From: Isosphaera sp.
GTDB taxonomy: Bacteria > Planctomycetota > Phycisphaerae > Phycisphaerales > UBA1924
Direction: 5' to 3'
DNA length: 39,757 nt
NCBI GenBank assembly: GCA_013822085.1
Contig: PNJV01000021.1
Location: 1-39,757 of the forward strand
Part shown: piece by piece, positions 1 through 7,404 of the stretch
Layout of the letters: each line of letters starts with the position of its first letter
How positions within the stretch are numbered: position 1 is the stretch's first letter
Translations under genes and position numbers: made by a program
Notes under the pieces: generated by a model
The model's database searches: none
What the model was told of the DNA's origin: nothing
What the model saw: only the letters and a program-made list of their open reading frames with translations

Positions 1-68
1 TCGCCGATCGTTGAGGAACGCATCGGCCCTGAGACCCACGTCAACCCGAGACAGGAGAGAGACACGTC

Positions 69-1058
69 ATGAAGAATTTCTGCACCCTCGCGGCCGCCGC
101 CGCATCGTTCGTTGCCGCGTCCGCGGCATTCGCTGCCCCCGTCACCATGGACTGGTCGACCGTCGGCAACGCCGGCAACGCGGCCGACCCGACCACCGGC
201 TTCGGCGCGGTCGGCTACGAGTACCGCATCGGCACCTACGAGGTGACCAACAGCCAGTACGCCGCGTTCCTCAACAGCGTCGCAGCCTCGGACCCCAACG
301 GGCTCTACAACACCAGCATGGGCTCGAACGCCCGCGGCGGAATCACCCGTTCGGGCTCGGACGGCAGCTTCACCTACTCGGTGCGCGAGAACATGGGCGA
401 CAAGCCCGTGAACTTCGTGAGCTGGTTCGACGCGGCCCGGATGAGCAACTGGATGACCAACGGGCAGGGCTCGGGCGGAACCGAGTCGGGCGTCTACACC
501 TTCAACGGCATCAACTCCATCAGCGGCATCACCCGCGACCTGAGCAACCCCAACCAGGTCTTCATCCCCAACGAGAACGAGTGGTACAAGGCCGCGTACC
601 ACCAGCCGTTCGCCCAGGGCGGCGACACCGACAACTACTGGCTGTACGCCACGCGGAGCAACGCTGTGCCGACGAGCGCGAGCGCGACGAGCATCGGGGA
701 CGTGGCGAACCCGGGTCAGGACGTCGTGAACTACGGGTCGGGCGCCGATTGGAACGGGCGGAACGGCAACGTGACCACCGTCGGCTCGGCGGGCAGCACG
801 AGCTTCTATGGCGCGTTCGACATGAACGGCAACGTGTGGGAGTGGAACGAGACGCTGATCGGTTCTTCCCGCGGCCTCCGCGGCGGCTCGTTCAACAACC
901 TCGAGGTCAGCCTGCTGTCGTCGGGCCGGGGCTTCGACTTCCCGTCGGTCGAGCTCAGCAGCTACGGGTTCCGTCTCGCAAGTCCCGTACCGGGGCCGGG
1001 GTCGGTGGCGCTGTTGGCCGTTGGAGCACCCTTGCTGGCCCGCCGGCGCAGGCCTTGA
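69..1058 (+). CDS. DGR target: exported FGE-sulfatase/SUMF1-fold (C-type-lectin-like) protein with PEP-CTERM-like tail
   Basis: The 329-residue protein has a signal peptide (about 1-22, ending AAFA), an FGE-sulfatase-like domain (about 35-304; YEVTNSQYAAF, PVNFVSWFDA, NGNVWEWNE, RGGSF, GFRLAS) and a C-terminal sorting tail (about 308-329: PGPG, hydrophobic stretch, RRRR). The variable repeat encodes residues 265-306. Relative to the template, 14 residues differ through adenine changes and one (R283L) through a non-A change. The mature protein has no cysteine, so it cannot work like cysteine-dependent formylglycine-generating enzyme; a binding role is inferred. The ATG follows AGGAGA at 53-58. 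The avd gene begins 77 bases downstream. The tail resembles those of the exoproteins at 25515-29579, which suggests surface display or anchoring. Confidence 0.92.
   Translation: MKNFCTLAAAAASFVAASAAFAAPVTMDWSTVGNAGNAADPTTGFGAVGYEYRIGTYEVTNSQYAAFLNSVAASDPNGLYNTSMGSNARGGITRSGSDGSFTYSVRENMGDKPVNFVSWFDAARMSNWMTNGQGSGGTESGVYTFNGINSISGITRDLSNPNQVFIPNENEWYKAAYHQPFAQGGDTDNYWLYATRSNAVPTSASATSIGDVANPGQDVVNYGSGADWNGRNGNVTTVGSAGSTSFYGAFDMNGNVWEWNETLIGSSRGLRGGSFNNLEVSLLSSGRGFDFPSVELSSYGFRLASPVPGPGSVALLAVGAPLLARRRRP
861..985 (+). repeat. DGR variable repeat (VR)
   Basis: This is the 3' part of the target gene and aligns to 2676-2800 at a constant offset of 1815 with no gaps. The first 39 bases are identical and hold only four template adenines, all near their end. 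Differences at template adenines fall at VR 900, 901, 906, 907, 910, 924, 925, 930, 931, 933, 934, 936, 939, 940, 945, 948, 949, 954, 955, 958, 961 and 963. The other internal difference is G to T at 916. Bases 964-982 match the template exactly and would serve as the initiation-of-mutagenic-homology end, with a C/T difference at 983. Confidence 0.95.
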
Positions 1059-1087
1059 CCCTCTGCCCTCTGGCTCTTTCACCCTTT

Positions 1088-1110
1088 CCGCCGCCGAAGG
1101 CGGCGGTTTT
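1088..1110 (+). terminator. 8-bp perfect hairpin plus TTTT between target and avd
   Basis: CCGCCGCC (1088-1095) pairs with GGCGGCGG (1099-1106) around a GAA triloop and is followed by TTTT. It could be an intrinsic terminator or attenuator setting the target-to-avd/RT ratio. In phage BPP-1 and related DGRs a GC-rich hairpin just downstream of VR promotes retrohoming. Here the hairpin is about 100 bases past VR, farther than in those examples, so that role is less certain. Confidence 0.55.
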
Positions 1111-1135
1111 GAAAATTTGAAATCGGAGGCCGCCC

Positions 1136-1582
1136 GTGACGTCGAGGCCAAGCGGCCGGTCGCGCACGCAGTCGCCGGTCGTGCTGGTCACCTGGTACGA
1201 TACGGCCAAGTGGCTGCTGGAGCGGGTGGACAGCTTCCCGAAGAACCAGCGGTTCATCTTCGGGCAGCGGATCGCGAGCGACGCACTGGACATCCTCGAA
1301 CTGCTCGTCGAGGCGGCCTACAGCCGGGATAAGGTGCGTCTGCTGGAGGAAGCCAACCGCAAGCTGGAGACCCTGCGTTGGCTCCTGCGGATGGCAACCG
1401 ACCGGAAGGTGCTGACGGGTCGGCAGTACCAGCACGCCTGCGAGCGGCTCGACGAGACGGGGCGGATGGTCGGCGGCTGGCTCCGCCAGCAGCGCGGCCG
1501 GCGCGGCGAGAACGGACGGGGGCAAGGAGGCCCGAACGATGAAGCGGGTCAAGCACCTCTACGACCGGGTGGCGAGCTTTGA
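1136..1582 (+). CDS. avd: DGR accessory protein Avd (four-helix bundle)
   Basis: This 148-residue, mostly helical basic protein sits between the target and the reverse transcriptase. The core (about 15-118) has four amphipathic helices with motifs usual for Avd/23S-intervening-sequence-type bundles: a WYDTAKWLLERV helix followed by FPKNQRFIFGQRI, then LDILELLVEAAY, a LLEEANRKLETLRWLLRMA helix, and a last helix around YQHACERLDETGRMVGGWL. In known DGRs Avd forms a barrel that binds the RT and TR RNA and is needed for mutagenic cDNA synthesis. The start is GTG at 1136, with CGGAGG at 1124-1129 just upstream. The 3' end overlaps the RT gene by 44 bases, which suggests translational coupling. The last 30 or so residues, within the overlap, are low complexity and probably not part of the bundle. 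Confidence 0.88.
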   Translation: MTSRPSGRSRTQSPVVLVTWYDTAKWLLERVDSFPKNQRFIFGQRIASDALDILELLVEAAYSRDKVRLLEEANRKLETLRWLLRMATDRKVLTGRQYQHACERLDETGRMVGGWLRQQRGRRGENGRGQGGPNDEAGQAPLRPGGEL

Positions 1583-2624
1583 GAACCTCCGCGGGGCGGC
1601 CAGGGACGCGCTGCGCGGCAAGCGGAAACGGATGCCCGGCGCGGCGTTCCTCGGCGACCTGGAGCGCGAGCTCGTCGCCCTGCACCGCGAACTCAACGAC
1701 GGCTCCTACGCGACCAGCGGGTACCGCTACTTCACGATCCACGAGCCCAAAGAGCGGGTCGTCGCCGCCGCGGCGTTCCGCGACCGTGTCGTGCATCACG
1801 CGGTGGTCCGGGTGATCCAGCCGATCTTCGAGAGGCGGTTTATCGAGGACAGTTTCGCCAGCCGCCCGGGCAAGGGCACGCACGCGGCGCTCGTCCGGGC
1901 CGAGCGGTTCGCGCGTCGGTACCGGCACGCGCTCAAGTGCGACATCCGCAAGTACTTCCCGAGCATCGATCACGGGGTGCTGCGGGAGCAGCTCGCGCGG
2001 GTCATCGGCGACAAGCGGCTGCTGGGCCTGATGGACACGATCATCGCCAGCCACCGCGACGGTGTGGAGAGCGAATGGAGCGGGGCGCCCGGGGCGGGGC
2101 TGTTCGACGTGACGCACCGGCCGCGCGGCCTGCCGATCGGCAACCTCACGAGCCAGTTCTGCGCCAACATCTACCTGAGCGGCATGTACCACTTCATCAA
2201 GCACGAGTTGCGGGTCAAGGGGTACGTCCGCTATCTCGACGACTTCGTGCTCTTCGGCGACGACCGGGCGGCGCTGCGGGCCCACGGCAACCGCATCAAG
2301 CAGCACCTGAGGGGTCTGCGGCTGACCATCCACCCCGACAAGTACCGGCTGGTAGAGACCGCGGGCGGGGTGGAGTTCGTGGGGTTCGTGCTGTTCCAGA
2401 GCGGCCGCGTGCGCGTGCGGCGCGAGAGCGTGCGCCGCTTCGACCGCCGCTACCGGCGGATGCGGTGGGAAGTCAACCGCAGGCTCCGGGAGCCGGCCGA
2501 CCTGACCAAGCGCGTGGTGGCGTGGGGCGCGCACGTACAGCACGCCCAGAGCTACGGGTTGCGGCGGTCGGTGCTGTGCCGCCCGCGGGCGCGGCGCAGG
2601 CCGCAGAAAGGAGGCGTCGCCTGA
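1539..2624 (+). CDS. DGR-type reverse transcriptase
   Basis: The 361-residue single-domain reverse transcriptase has fingers and palm motifs in order: catalytic Asp135 in KCDIRKYFPSID (133-144), GLPIGNLTSQF (197-207) carrying the GxxxSQ signature of DGR RTs, where group II intron and retroviral enzymes differ, and YLDD (232-235) with the second and third catalytic aspartates. A basic thumb region follows (about 290-360). No endonuclease or maturase domain is visible, as expected for DGR RTs, which are about this size. The ATG at 1539 has AGGAGG at 1525-1530 and lies inside the avd 3' end. The template repeat starts 51 bases after the stop codon. It would copy TR RNA with adenine-directed errors. 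Confidence 0.95.
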   Translation: MKRVKHLYDRVASFENLRGAARDALRGKRKRMPGAAFLGDLERELVALHRELNDGSYATSGYRYFTIHEPKERVVAAAAFRDRVVHHAVVRVIQPIFERRFIEDSFASRPGKGTHAALVRAERFARRYRHALKCDIRKYFPSIDHGVLREQLARVIGDKRLLGLMDTIIASHRDGVESEWSGAPGAGLFDVTHRPRGLPIGNLTSQFCANIYLSGMYHFIKHELRVKGYVRYLDDFVLFGDDRAALRAHGNRIKQHLRGLRLTIHPDKYRLVETAGGVEFVGFVLFQSGRVRVRRESVRRFDRRYRRMRWEVNRRLREPADLTKRVVAWGAHVQHAQSYGLRRSVLCRPRARRRPQKGGVA

Positions 2625-2675
2625 CACGAAGCTGATCCCGCAACGGATCGAAGGGTGATCGGGATGCACGATACG

Positions 2676-2800
2676 GGTTCTTCCCGCGGCCTCCGCGGCG
2701 GCTCGTTCAACAACAACGAGAACAACCTGCGGTCGTCGAACCGGAACAACAACAACCCGACGAACGAGAACAACAACAACGGGTTCCGTCTCGCAAGCCC
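2676..2800 (+). repeat. DGR template repeat (TR)
   Basis: This non-coding template is in the same orientation as the target. It holds 35 adenines up to base 2797, 22 of which are changed in the VR. The adenines are concentrated in 15 AAC codons (in the target frame), and 13 of these are substituted in the VR. AAC allows all outcomes of NNC, the usual DGR design that gives 15 amino acids and no stop codon. The region is open in the frame of the target, but no gene is called there because it is a template copy with no start of its own. Confidence 0.95.
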
Positions 2801-3170
2801 AAAGCCCGGCCCAGCGCCGGGTCGCACCGCAATGTGCCGGCCAGACCCGCCGGGCGTGGAACAAGCCCCGGCGGCCGAGCCGACCATGGACTACCCGATC
2901 ATCCTGCGTGCCGGGCCTCGCCCCGGCAGGCGAAGAAGAGAGCCCGGCGGCGGTGAGTAGCTCGGAAGAGCGAAAGGCGCGGCCGGGCTTGCCTTTTTGC
3001 TGCGGGCGTTCGGACCTCGGGTCGCGTGCAGACGGGCGTCTCCGGGCCGTCCGGGGCCGGGTCGGGGGCTTCGGACCCGCCTCCCGGGCTCGCCGGCCCT
3101 ACGCGGCCGCCTCAACCCGCCCGTAGGCCCAGCGGAACGGGACCCGCTCCAAGGGTGTAGCGATCGGGTC
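2801..3170. other. Intergenic region after the DGR template repeat
   Basis: No convincing gene is seen in these 370 bases. AAAGGC (2973-2978) and GCCTTT (2991-2996) could form a 6-bp hairpin ending in T residues, a weak candidate for the 3' end of the TR transcript. The remainder is GC-rich and downstream of both the DGR and the convergent pyrophosphorylase gene. Confidence 0.4.
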
Positions 3171-4736
3171 TCACAGCGCCACGCGTAAGCCCGGGGCGAT
3201 GCGCGGGGTCGGGGCGATCGCTGGCACGTCCTGTGGCTCGAGCGCGGTGAGCGGGCTCAGCTCGATGACGCAGTCGGGCGAGCCGTCGCTGCGGCGGGGG
3301 ACGCCGACGCCGGCGGCCTCCAGCCAGCGGGCGGCCCGGGCCGTCTGGATCAGCGCGCAGGACTCGGGCGAGTCGGGCCCGGCGGCGTTCTTGATGGGCG
3401 CAAACTCCTCGGCGCGGGCCGTCTCCAGGACCACCGAGCGCGCGGCCAGGGGCAGGGCGTCAAAGACGAAGGTCTCGAGCTTGACGGCGTTGTTGGTGGT
3501 CGGCTCGACGCGCCGGCCGGTGTCCGGGTCGGTGTAGGGGACCTTTTTCTCGGCGCGGTGGAGCGGGAGCGCCAGGCCGGCGGGCTGCGCGGCGCGGCTG
3601 TGGCCCGGCGCGTGCCCCAGCGGGGCTTGACGGGCGCCGGCGGCGCCGTTGAGCCGCTCGACAAAGTCCACGGCGATCACGTGCACGGCGATGGAGCCGG
3701 CGGCGAAGGCCAGCGAGCCGTCGGGGTTGGTGCGCTCGGCCAGGTGCTTGGGCAGGTCGCTGTACTCGATCACGGCGGTGCGGCCGTCGGCGTGGCAGAG
3801 CACGCCGACCTTCTCGGCGGGGCCCGCCTTGGCGACCATCTTGCTGGACATCTCGCCCGAGGAGCCGCCGGGGAGGGCCGGGTCCTGGGCCGCTGAGCCC
3901 AGGTGGACGCCGAGGAAGACGGGGTCGATGACGCGCACCAGGGGGTTGTCGATCTGGGTGTAGCTGATCAGATCGACGCCGCGGCGTCGCATGTCGGCGG
4001 TGGCGCCCGAGGCGTGGAGCGCGCGGAGCGACCCGCCGTGCCCGTCGGGGTTGACGGCGACCTCGTCCGGCGCAGCCAGCAGGACGCGACCGGTGGCCAT
4101 GTCGAAGGAGGGCAGCACGCCCTGGGGGAAGAAGACGACGTCCTGCTGGCGCAGGCCGAAGAAGCGGTGGAGCTGGAAGAACGCGACGGTGGCGTCGTGG
4201 TTGAGCGGGCTGGTCATGAGGTACCAGGGGATCGTCACGTGCGCGGGGCAGTGCCTGCGCTGGGCCGCCAGGATCCACTCGGCCAGGCAGGCAAAGAGCG
4301 GCTTGCCGGTGACGGGGCCGCCCGGGAAGCAGCCCTTGGGCCCCTCAAAGCCGAGGCGCGACCCCTGCCCGCCGGCGACGGTGAACGCGGCCACGCGGCC
4401 GGCGGCGATGGCCTGGGCTCCGAGCCGGCGCGCCGCGGCGCGGTCCCAGGTGTGGGCGGGGGCGGTGGCGGGAGTGGCGCCCACGACGCGGCCGTCGATG
4501 GCCAGGAATGGCGCCGGCTCCAGGCTCGCCGCCTGGGGCGGGTGGGGCTTGCCGGTGACGTAGCCCTCGACCAGCGCGGGCAGGCCCTCGATGTCCAGCG
4601 AGGCGATCTGCCGAAGGAGCGCCGCCTGACGCGAGGGGTCCAGCGTGTCATAGAACCTCAGCAGGTGGGCCTGGCCGACGCGTTCGAGGCGTGCGCGGGT
4701 GTCCGGGAGTGTTGCGGGGGCGGTCGTGGGGTGCAT
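3171..4736 (-). CDS. UDP-sugar pyrophosphorylase (UDPGP type 1 / UAP1-like uridylyltransferase)
   Basis: A 521-residue member of the UTP-dependent sugar-1-phosphate uridylyltransferase family. Residues 119-134 carry the nucleotide-binding motif TVAGGQGSRLGFEGPKG-type loop. Later motifs include GHGG (nucleotide and base contacts), YTQIDNPLVR, and near the end NNAVKLETFVFDAL, which is characteristic of UDP-N-acetylglucosamine pyrophosphorylases of the UAP1 branch. It probably makes UDP-GlcNAc or a related UDP-sugar for envelope glycans; substrate choice cannot be read from sequence. The ATG at 4736 is preceded by GGAG; an in-frame ATG at 4766 is the alternative. It is divergent from rpe with 85 bases between the starts. 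Length is near that of eukaryotic UAP1 (about 500). Confidence 0.85.
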   Translation of the reverse strand: MHPTTAPATLPDTRARLERVGQAHLLRFYDTLDPSRQAALLRQIASLDIEGLPALVEGYVTGKPHPPQAASLEPAPFLAIDGRVVGATPATAPAHTWDRAAARRLGAQAIAAGRVAAFTVAGGQGSRLGFEGPKGCFPGGPVTGKPLFACLAEWILAAQRRHCPAHVTIPWYLMTSPLNHDATVAFFQLHRFFGLRQQDVVFFPQGVLPSFDMATGRVLLAAPDEVAVNPDGHGGSLRALHASGATADMRRRGVDLISYTQIDNPLVRVIDPVFLGVHLGSAAQDPALPGGSSGEMSSKMVAKAGPAEKVGVLCHADGRTAVIEYSDLPKHLAERTNPDGSLAFAAGSIAVHVIAVDFVERLNGAAGARQAPLGHAPGHSRAAQPAGLALPLHRAEKKVPYTDPDTGRRVEPTTNNAVKLETFVFDALPLAARSVVLETARAEEFAPIKNAAGPDSPESCALIQTARAARWLEAAGVGVPRRSDGSPDCVIELSPLTALEPQDVPAIAPTPRIAPGLRVAL

Positions 4737-4821
4737 GGCGGGCTCCGCGTTGGGGAGGGCCGGCATGCTATCCGAAGCCGGGCGCGGGGCGGGCGCGGGG
4801 CGCAGCGGGATATTGTCGCAG

Positions 4822-5517
4822 ATGGGCAACCTCCTGACCGATCTGCCCCGAGGGTCGCCGCCGCTGATCGCCCCGTCGATCCTCTCGGCGGACTTTGCCC
4901 AGATGGGGCACGACTGCCGCGGCGTGCTGGCGGCGGGCGCCGACCTGCTGCACCTGGACGTGATGGACGGGCACTTTGTGCCCAACCTGACGATGGGCCC
5001 GGACCTGTGCCGGTGCCTGCGCGCGGCGCTGCCCGGGGTCTTCCTGGACGTGCACCTGATGGTGACCGAGCCGGGGATGTACGTCGAGCCGTTCGTCCGG
5101 GCCGGGGCCAACCACCTGACGTTCCACGTCGAGTGCCTGAGCGATCAGGGCGCGCGGTCGCTGGCCGCGGCGGTGCGGGGGCGCGGGCTGTCGGTGGGGC
5201 TGGCGCTCAACCCGCCGACGCCGATCGAGCGTGCGGCGGCCCTGGCGGGCGACTTTGACATGCTCCTGGTCATGTCGGTGCAGCCGGGGTTCTCGGGGCA
5301 GGCGTTCATGGAAGGCTCGCTGGACAAGGCCCGCGCCCTGCGCGCGGTCCTGACGGCGCAGCAACGCTTGGAGATGGACGGCGGGATCGGGACGGCCAAC
5401 GCGGCCCGCGTGCGCGAGGCCGGGTGCGACGTGATCGTGTCGGCGTCGGCGGTCTTCGGGGTGGCCGAGGGCCGGCGCGCAGCGGTGATCGCCGCCCTGC
5501 GTGGCACCGGGGTCTGA
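4822..5517 (+). CDS. rpe: Ribulose-phosphate 3-epimerase
   Basis: This 231-residue TIM-barrel enzyme interconverts ribulose 5-phosphate and xylulose 5-phosphate in the pentose phosphate pathway. The family motifs are all present: APSILSADFAQMG (N-terminal strand), HLDVMDGHFVPNLTMGPD with the catalytic Asp and metal-binding His/Asp, DVHLMV, LLVMSVQPGFSGQAF with the second catalytic Asp region represented by MEGSLDKAR, and EMDGGIG followed by VSASAVFG near the phosphate-binding end. Length is slightly above the usual 220 because of a short N-terminal extension. Upstream in-frame codons exist as far as 4699, but the start at 4822 best fits the family and does not overlap the divergent gene. Confidence 0.95.
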   Translation: MGNLLTDLPRGSPPLIAPSILSADFAQMGHDCRGVLAAGADLLHLDVMDGHFVPNLTMGPDLCRCLRAALPGVFLDVHLMVTEPGMYVEPFVRAGANHLTFHVECLSDQGARSLAAAVRGRGLSVGLALNPPTPIERAAALAGDFDMLLVMSVQPGFSGQAFMEGSLDKARALRAVLTAQQRLEMDGGIGTANAARVREAGCDVIVSASAVFGVAEGRRAAVIAALRGTGV

Positions 5518-5659
5518 CGGGCGGGCGCGGCGCGACTGGGCGCAGCGGGCTGCAGCGCCAGGCTGCTGGGTGGTGAACGTTGCGGGAGGGGACGCAGGCG
5601 CGGAGAATCTTGGCGGGGGTAGGAACGGGGGATGGGGGTGTGGGGTGTGGGGGCCGTGC

Positions 5660-6658
5660 CTACGGGCGCAGGGCCAGGTCGGCCGCCTCCTCCGCCGTGC
5701 CCCAAGACACCGTGACGCCCATGCGGCCGTGGCCGTAGTTGTGCACGATCCTGCGGCCGCCGGCGAGCGACTCGGCCTCGAGGCGGACGTCCTCGTAGAC
5801 GCCCGCTGAGCCCCGCGCAGGCCGGGCTGCGCCGCGCACCTGGATGCGCACGGCCCCGAGTCGCTCGGGCGTCGGCAGGCCGTCCAGGGCCAGGAGCGCG
5901 CGGGCGCGGCGGAGGATGTCGTCGAGCGTGGGCTCGTCGGTCCCCGGCTCGGGGCGGTCGGGCTGGAAGGTGCTGCCGATGACGAGGCGATCGGGGAAGC
6001 GGAAGACGTAGGCGGAGCCCGGTGCCGCGGCGTCGTCGTGGATGCTGTGCCCGAGGTGGATGTCGTTGGGGGCGTGGACGACCTGGCCGTGCATGGGCCT
6101 AACGGCCGGGTCCGAGGCCAGTGGGCCCGCGCCCAGGCCAGCGCAGTGCACCAGCGTTCGGTGGCCGGCGTCGAAGGCGTCGTGGAGGCGTTGGAGGCGT
6201 CGCCTGACCAGGGCTGCGCCGGCGGCGGTCGCCCGGCCGCGCAGCCAGGGCAGGTACACGAGCATGTCGATGGCCGGGCGCGTGGTGTCGCGGACCAGGG
6301 CGTACGGCGGCCGCGGCGGGAGCGGCCGCGGCTGGAGGAGATCGGCCAGCCAGGGCTCGGTGGGTCGCCGGTGATAGAACGCCTCGCGCAGCGTGGACAT
6401 GGAGACGCCCGACTCGGGCGATCGGGCCGCCAGCGTGACAAAGGACCGCCACGAGGACTCGACCCACCGGCGCAGGCGGTCGGGCGCGGGGCCCGCGTAG
6501 GGCGTGAACATGGCCGGGGCCACCGAGGAGGCCTGGGGCGCGTCGGGGTCCTGGGCGTAGATGGTCACGGGCACGCCGCGGCGGAGGATGGCCAGCGCGG
6601 TCGTCAGGCCGACGACGCCGGCGCCGATGACGGCGACGGGCGGGGCTGGGTGGCTCAT
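5660..6658 (-). CDS. D-amino-acid oxidase-like FAD-dependent oxidoreductase
   Basis: The 332-residue protein begins with a Rossmann dinucleotide-binding motif VAVIGAGVVGLTTA (8-21). It ends with HNYGHGRMGVTVSWGTA, the FAD-contacting C-terminal signature of the DAO family. A middle HCAGLGAG segment and MHGQVVHAP fit D-aspartate/D-amino-acid oxidases. Such enzymes deaminate D-amino acids to keto acids with production of hydrogen peroxide. The substrate is not predictable; glycine oxidase-like activity is an alternative. It is convergent with rpe (142 bases between the stops) and divergent from the acetyltransferase at 6748, with 89 bases between the starts. Confidence 0.85.
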   Translation of the reverse strand: MSHPAPPVAVIGAGVVGLTTALAILRRGVPVTIYAQDPDAPQASSVAPAMFTPYAGPAPDRLRRWVESSWRSFVTLAARSPESGVSMSTLREAFYHRRPTEPWLADLLQPRPLPPRPPYALVRDTTRPAIDMLVYLPWLRGRATAAGAALVRRRLQRLHDAFDAGHRTLVHCAGLGAGPLASDPAVRPMHGQVVHAPNDIHLGHSIHDDAAAPGSAYVFRFPDRLVIGSTFQPDRPEPGTDEPTLDDILRRARALLALDGLPTPERLGAVRIQVRGAARPARGSAGVYEDVRLEAESLAGGRRIVHNYGHGRMGVTVSWGTAEEAADLALRP

Positions 6659-6747
6659 GGATGGAACGTAGCACCGCGTGCGCGCGGCGCGCAGGCGCGG
6701 CGGCTGCCCGGGGACCGCGCCGCCGAGGGCTCATACGCTCTGGCCGC

Positions 6748-7404
6748 ATGGCCGAACCAACGCACGCGGCGACGGGGCCCGCACCGCTCAGCGGCGGGGA
6801 GGGCCGGGCGGGGGTTTGGACCGGGGCGACGGTTCGGCGGCTCCTGCCGAGCGACGCGATCCCGGCGATCACCGGCCTGCTGCACCGCGCGTACGCGCGG
6901 CAGGTGGCGATGGGGCTGCGCCCGCTGGCCGGCCGGCAGGACGACGCGGTCACGGCCCGGCGCGTCCAGTCCGGCGAGTGCTGGGTGGCGGTGGACCAGG
7001 CCGGGGCGATCGTGGGCGTGATCATCCTGAGCGAGCGCGAGCCGGACGAGGGCCCGCCGTTCTTCCACCGGGCGGGGGTGGTGTCGTTCTCGCAGTTTGC
7101 GGTGGAGCCCAGCGCGCAGCGCGGCGGCATCGGCCGGGAGCTGCTGGGCCGGGTGGCGGCGCGTGCGCGCGAGCTTGGCAACAGCGAGCTGGCCCTGAGC
7201 ATGGCCGAGCCGGACACGCAGCTGCGCGACTATTACCTGGCCAAGGGCTTCCGGATCGTGGGCACCTGGAAGTGGCCCTACACCAACTACACGAGCCTGA
7301 TCATGAGCCGGGCACTGCGGGAGCGCGGGGGATCCGGGGCCGGCCTCCGGCGGCGCCTAGACGGGTGCAACCGAGACGGGGCGAGGGAGAATCACGGGGT
7401 ATGA
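6748..7404 (+). CDS. GNAT-family N-acetyltransferase
   Basis: A 218-residue protein with a GNAT fold. The acetyl-CoA pyrophosphate loop is seen as PSAQRGGIGRELL, a good match to the Q/RxxGxG/A signature, preceded by a beta-strand with SFSQFAVEP. The C-terminal part DYYLAKGFRIVGTWKWPYTNYTSLIMSR fits the last strands of the fold. The first 25 or so residues and the last 30 are low complexity. The start at 6748 was chosen because it immediately precedes the conserved region; an open frame extends upstream to 6661. The stop overlaps the next gene by four bases (ATGA), so the two are probably co-translated. The acceptor is unknown. Confidence 0.85.
   Translation: MAEPTHAATGPAPLSGGEGRAGVWTGATVRRLLPSDAIPAITGLLHRAYARQVAMGLRPLAGRQDDAVTARRVQSGECWVAVDQAGAIVGVIILSEREPDEGPPFFHRAGVVSFSQFAVEPSAQRGGIGRELLGRVAARARELGNSELALSMAEPDTQLRDYYLAKGFRIVGTWKWPYTNYTSLIMSRALRERGGSGAGLRRRLDGCNRDGARENHGV

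Larger units (their letters stand above)
69..2800 (+). mobile_element. Diversity-generating retroelement (DGR) cassette: target - avd - RT - TR
   Basis: Seen: four DGR components lie on one strand in 2.7 kb: a target gene with a variable repeat at 861-985, an avd-type gene, a reverse transcriptase with the DGR-type GxxxSQ motif, and a template repeat at 2676-2800 that aligns to the VR without gaps. Twenty-two of 24 differences fall on template adenines. Known: DGRs copy TR RNA into cDNA with random changes at A and write it over the VR, giving hypervariable ligand-binding proteins. Inferred: the cassette was recently active, because adenine-specific differences are frequent while non-A positions are nearly identical. 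The TR lies downstream of the RT, unlike phage BPP-1, where it lies between avd and RT. Confidence 0.95.

Noticed and set aside
1254-2864. Minus-strand open frame of 536 codons over avd and RT
   Set aside because: It is the mirror of two well-supported DGR genes and shows no family features.
2655-2960. Open frame covering the template repeat, beginning MIGMHD
   Set aside because: It is open only because the template carries the target reading frame; no good start site and no signal or domain outside the repeat.
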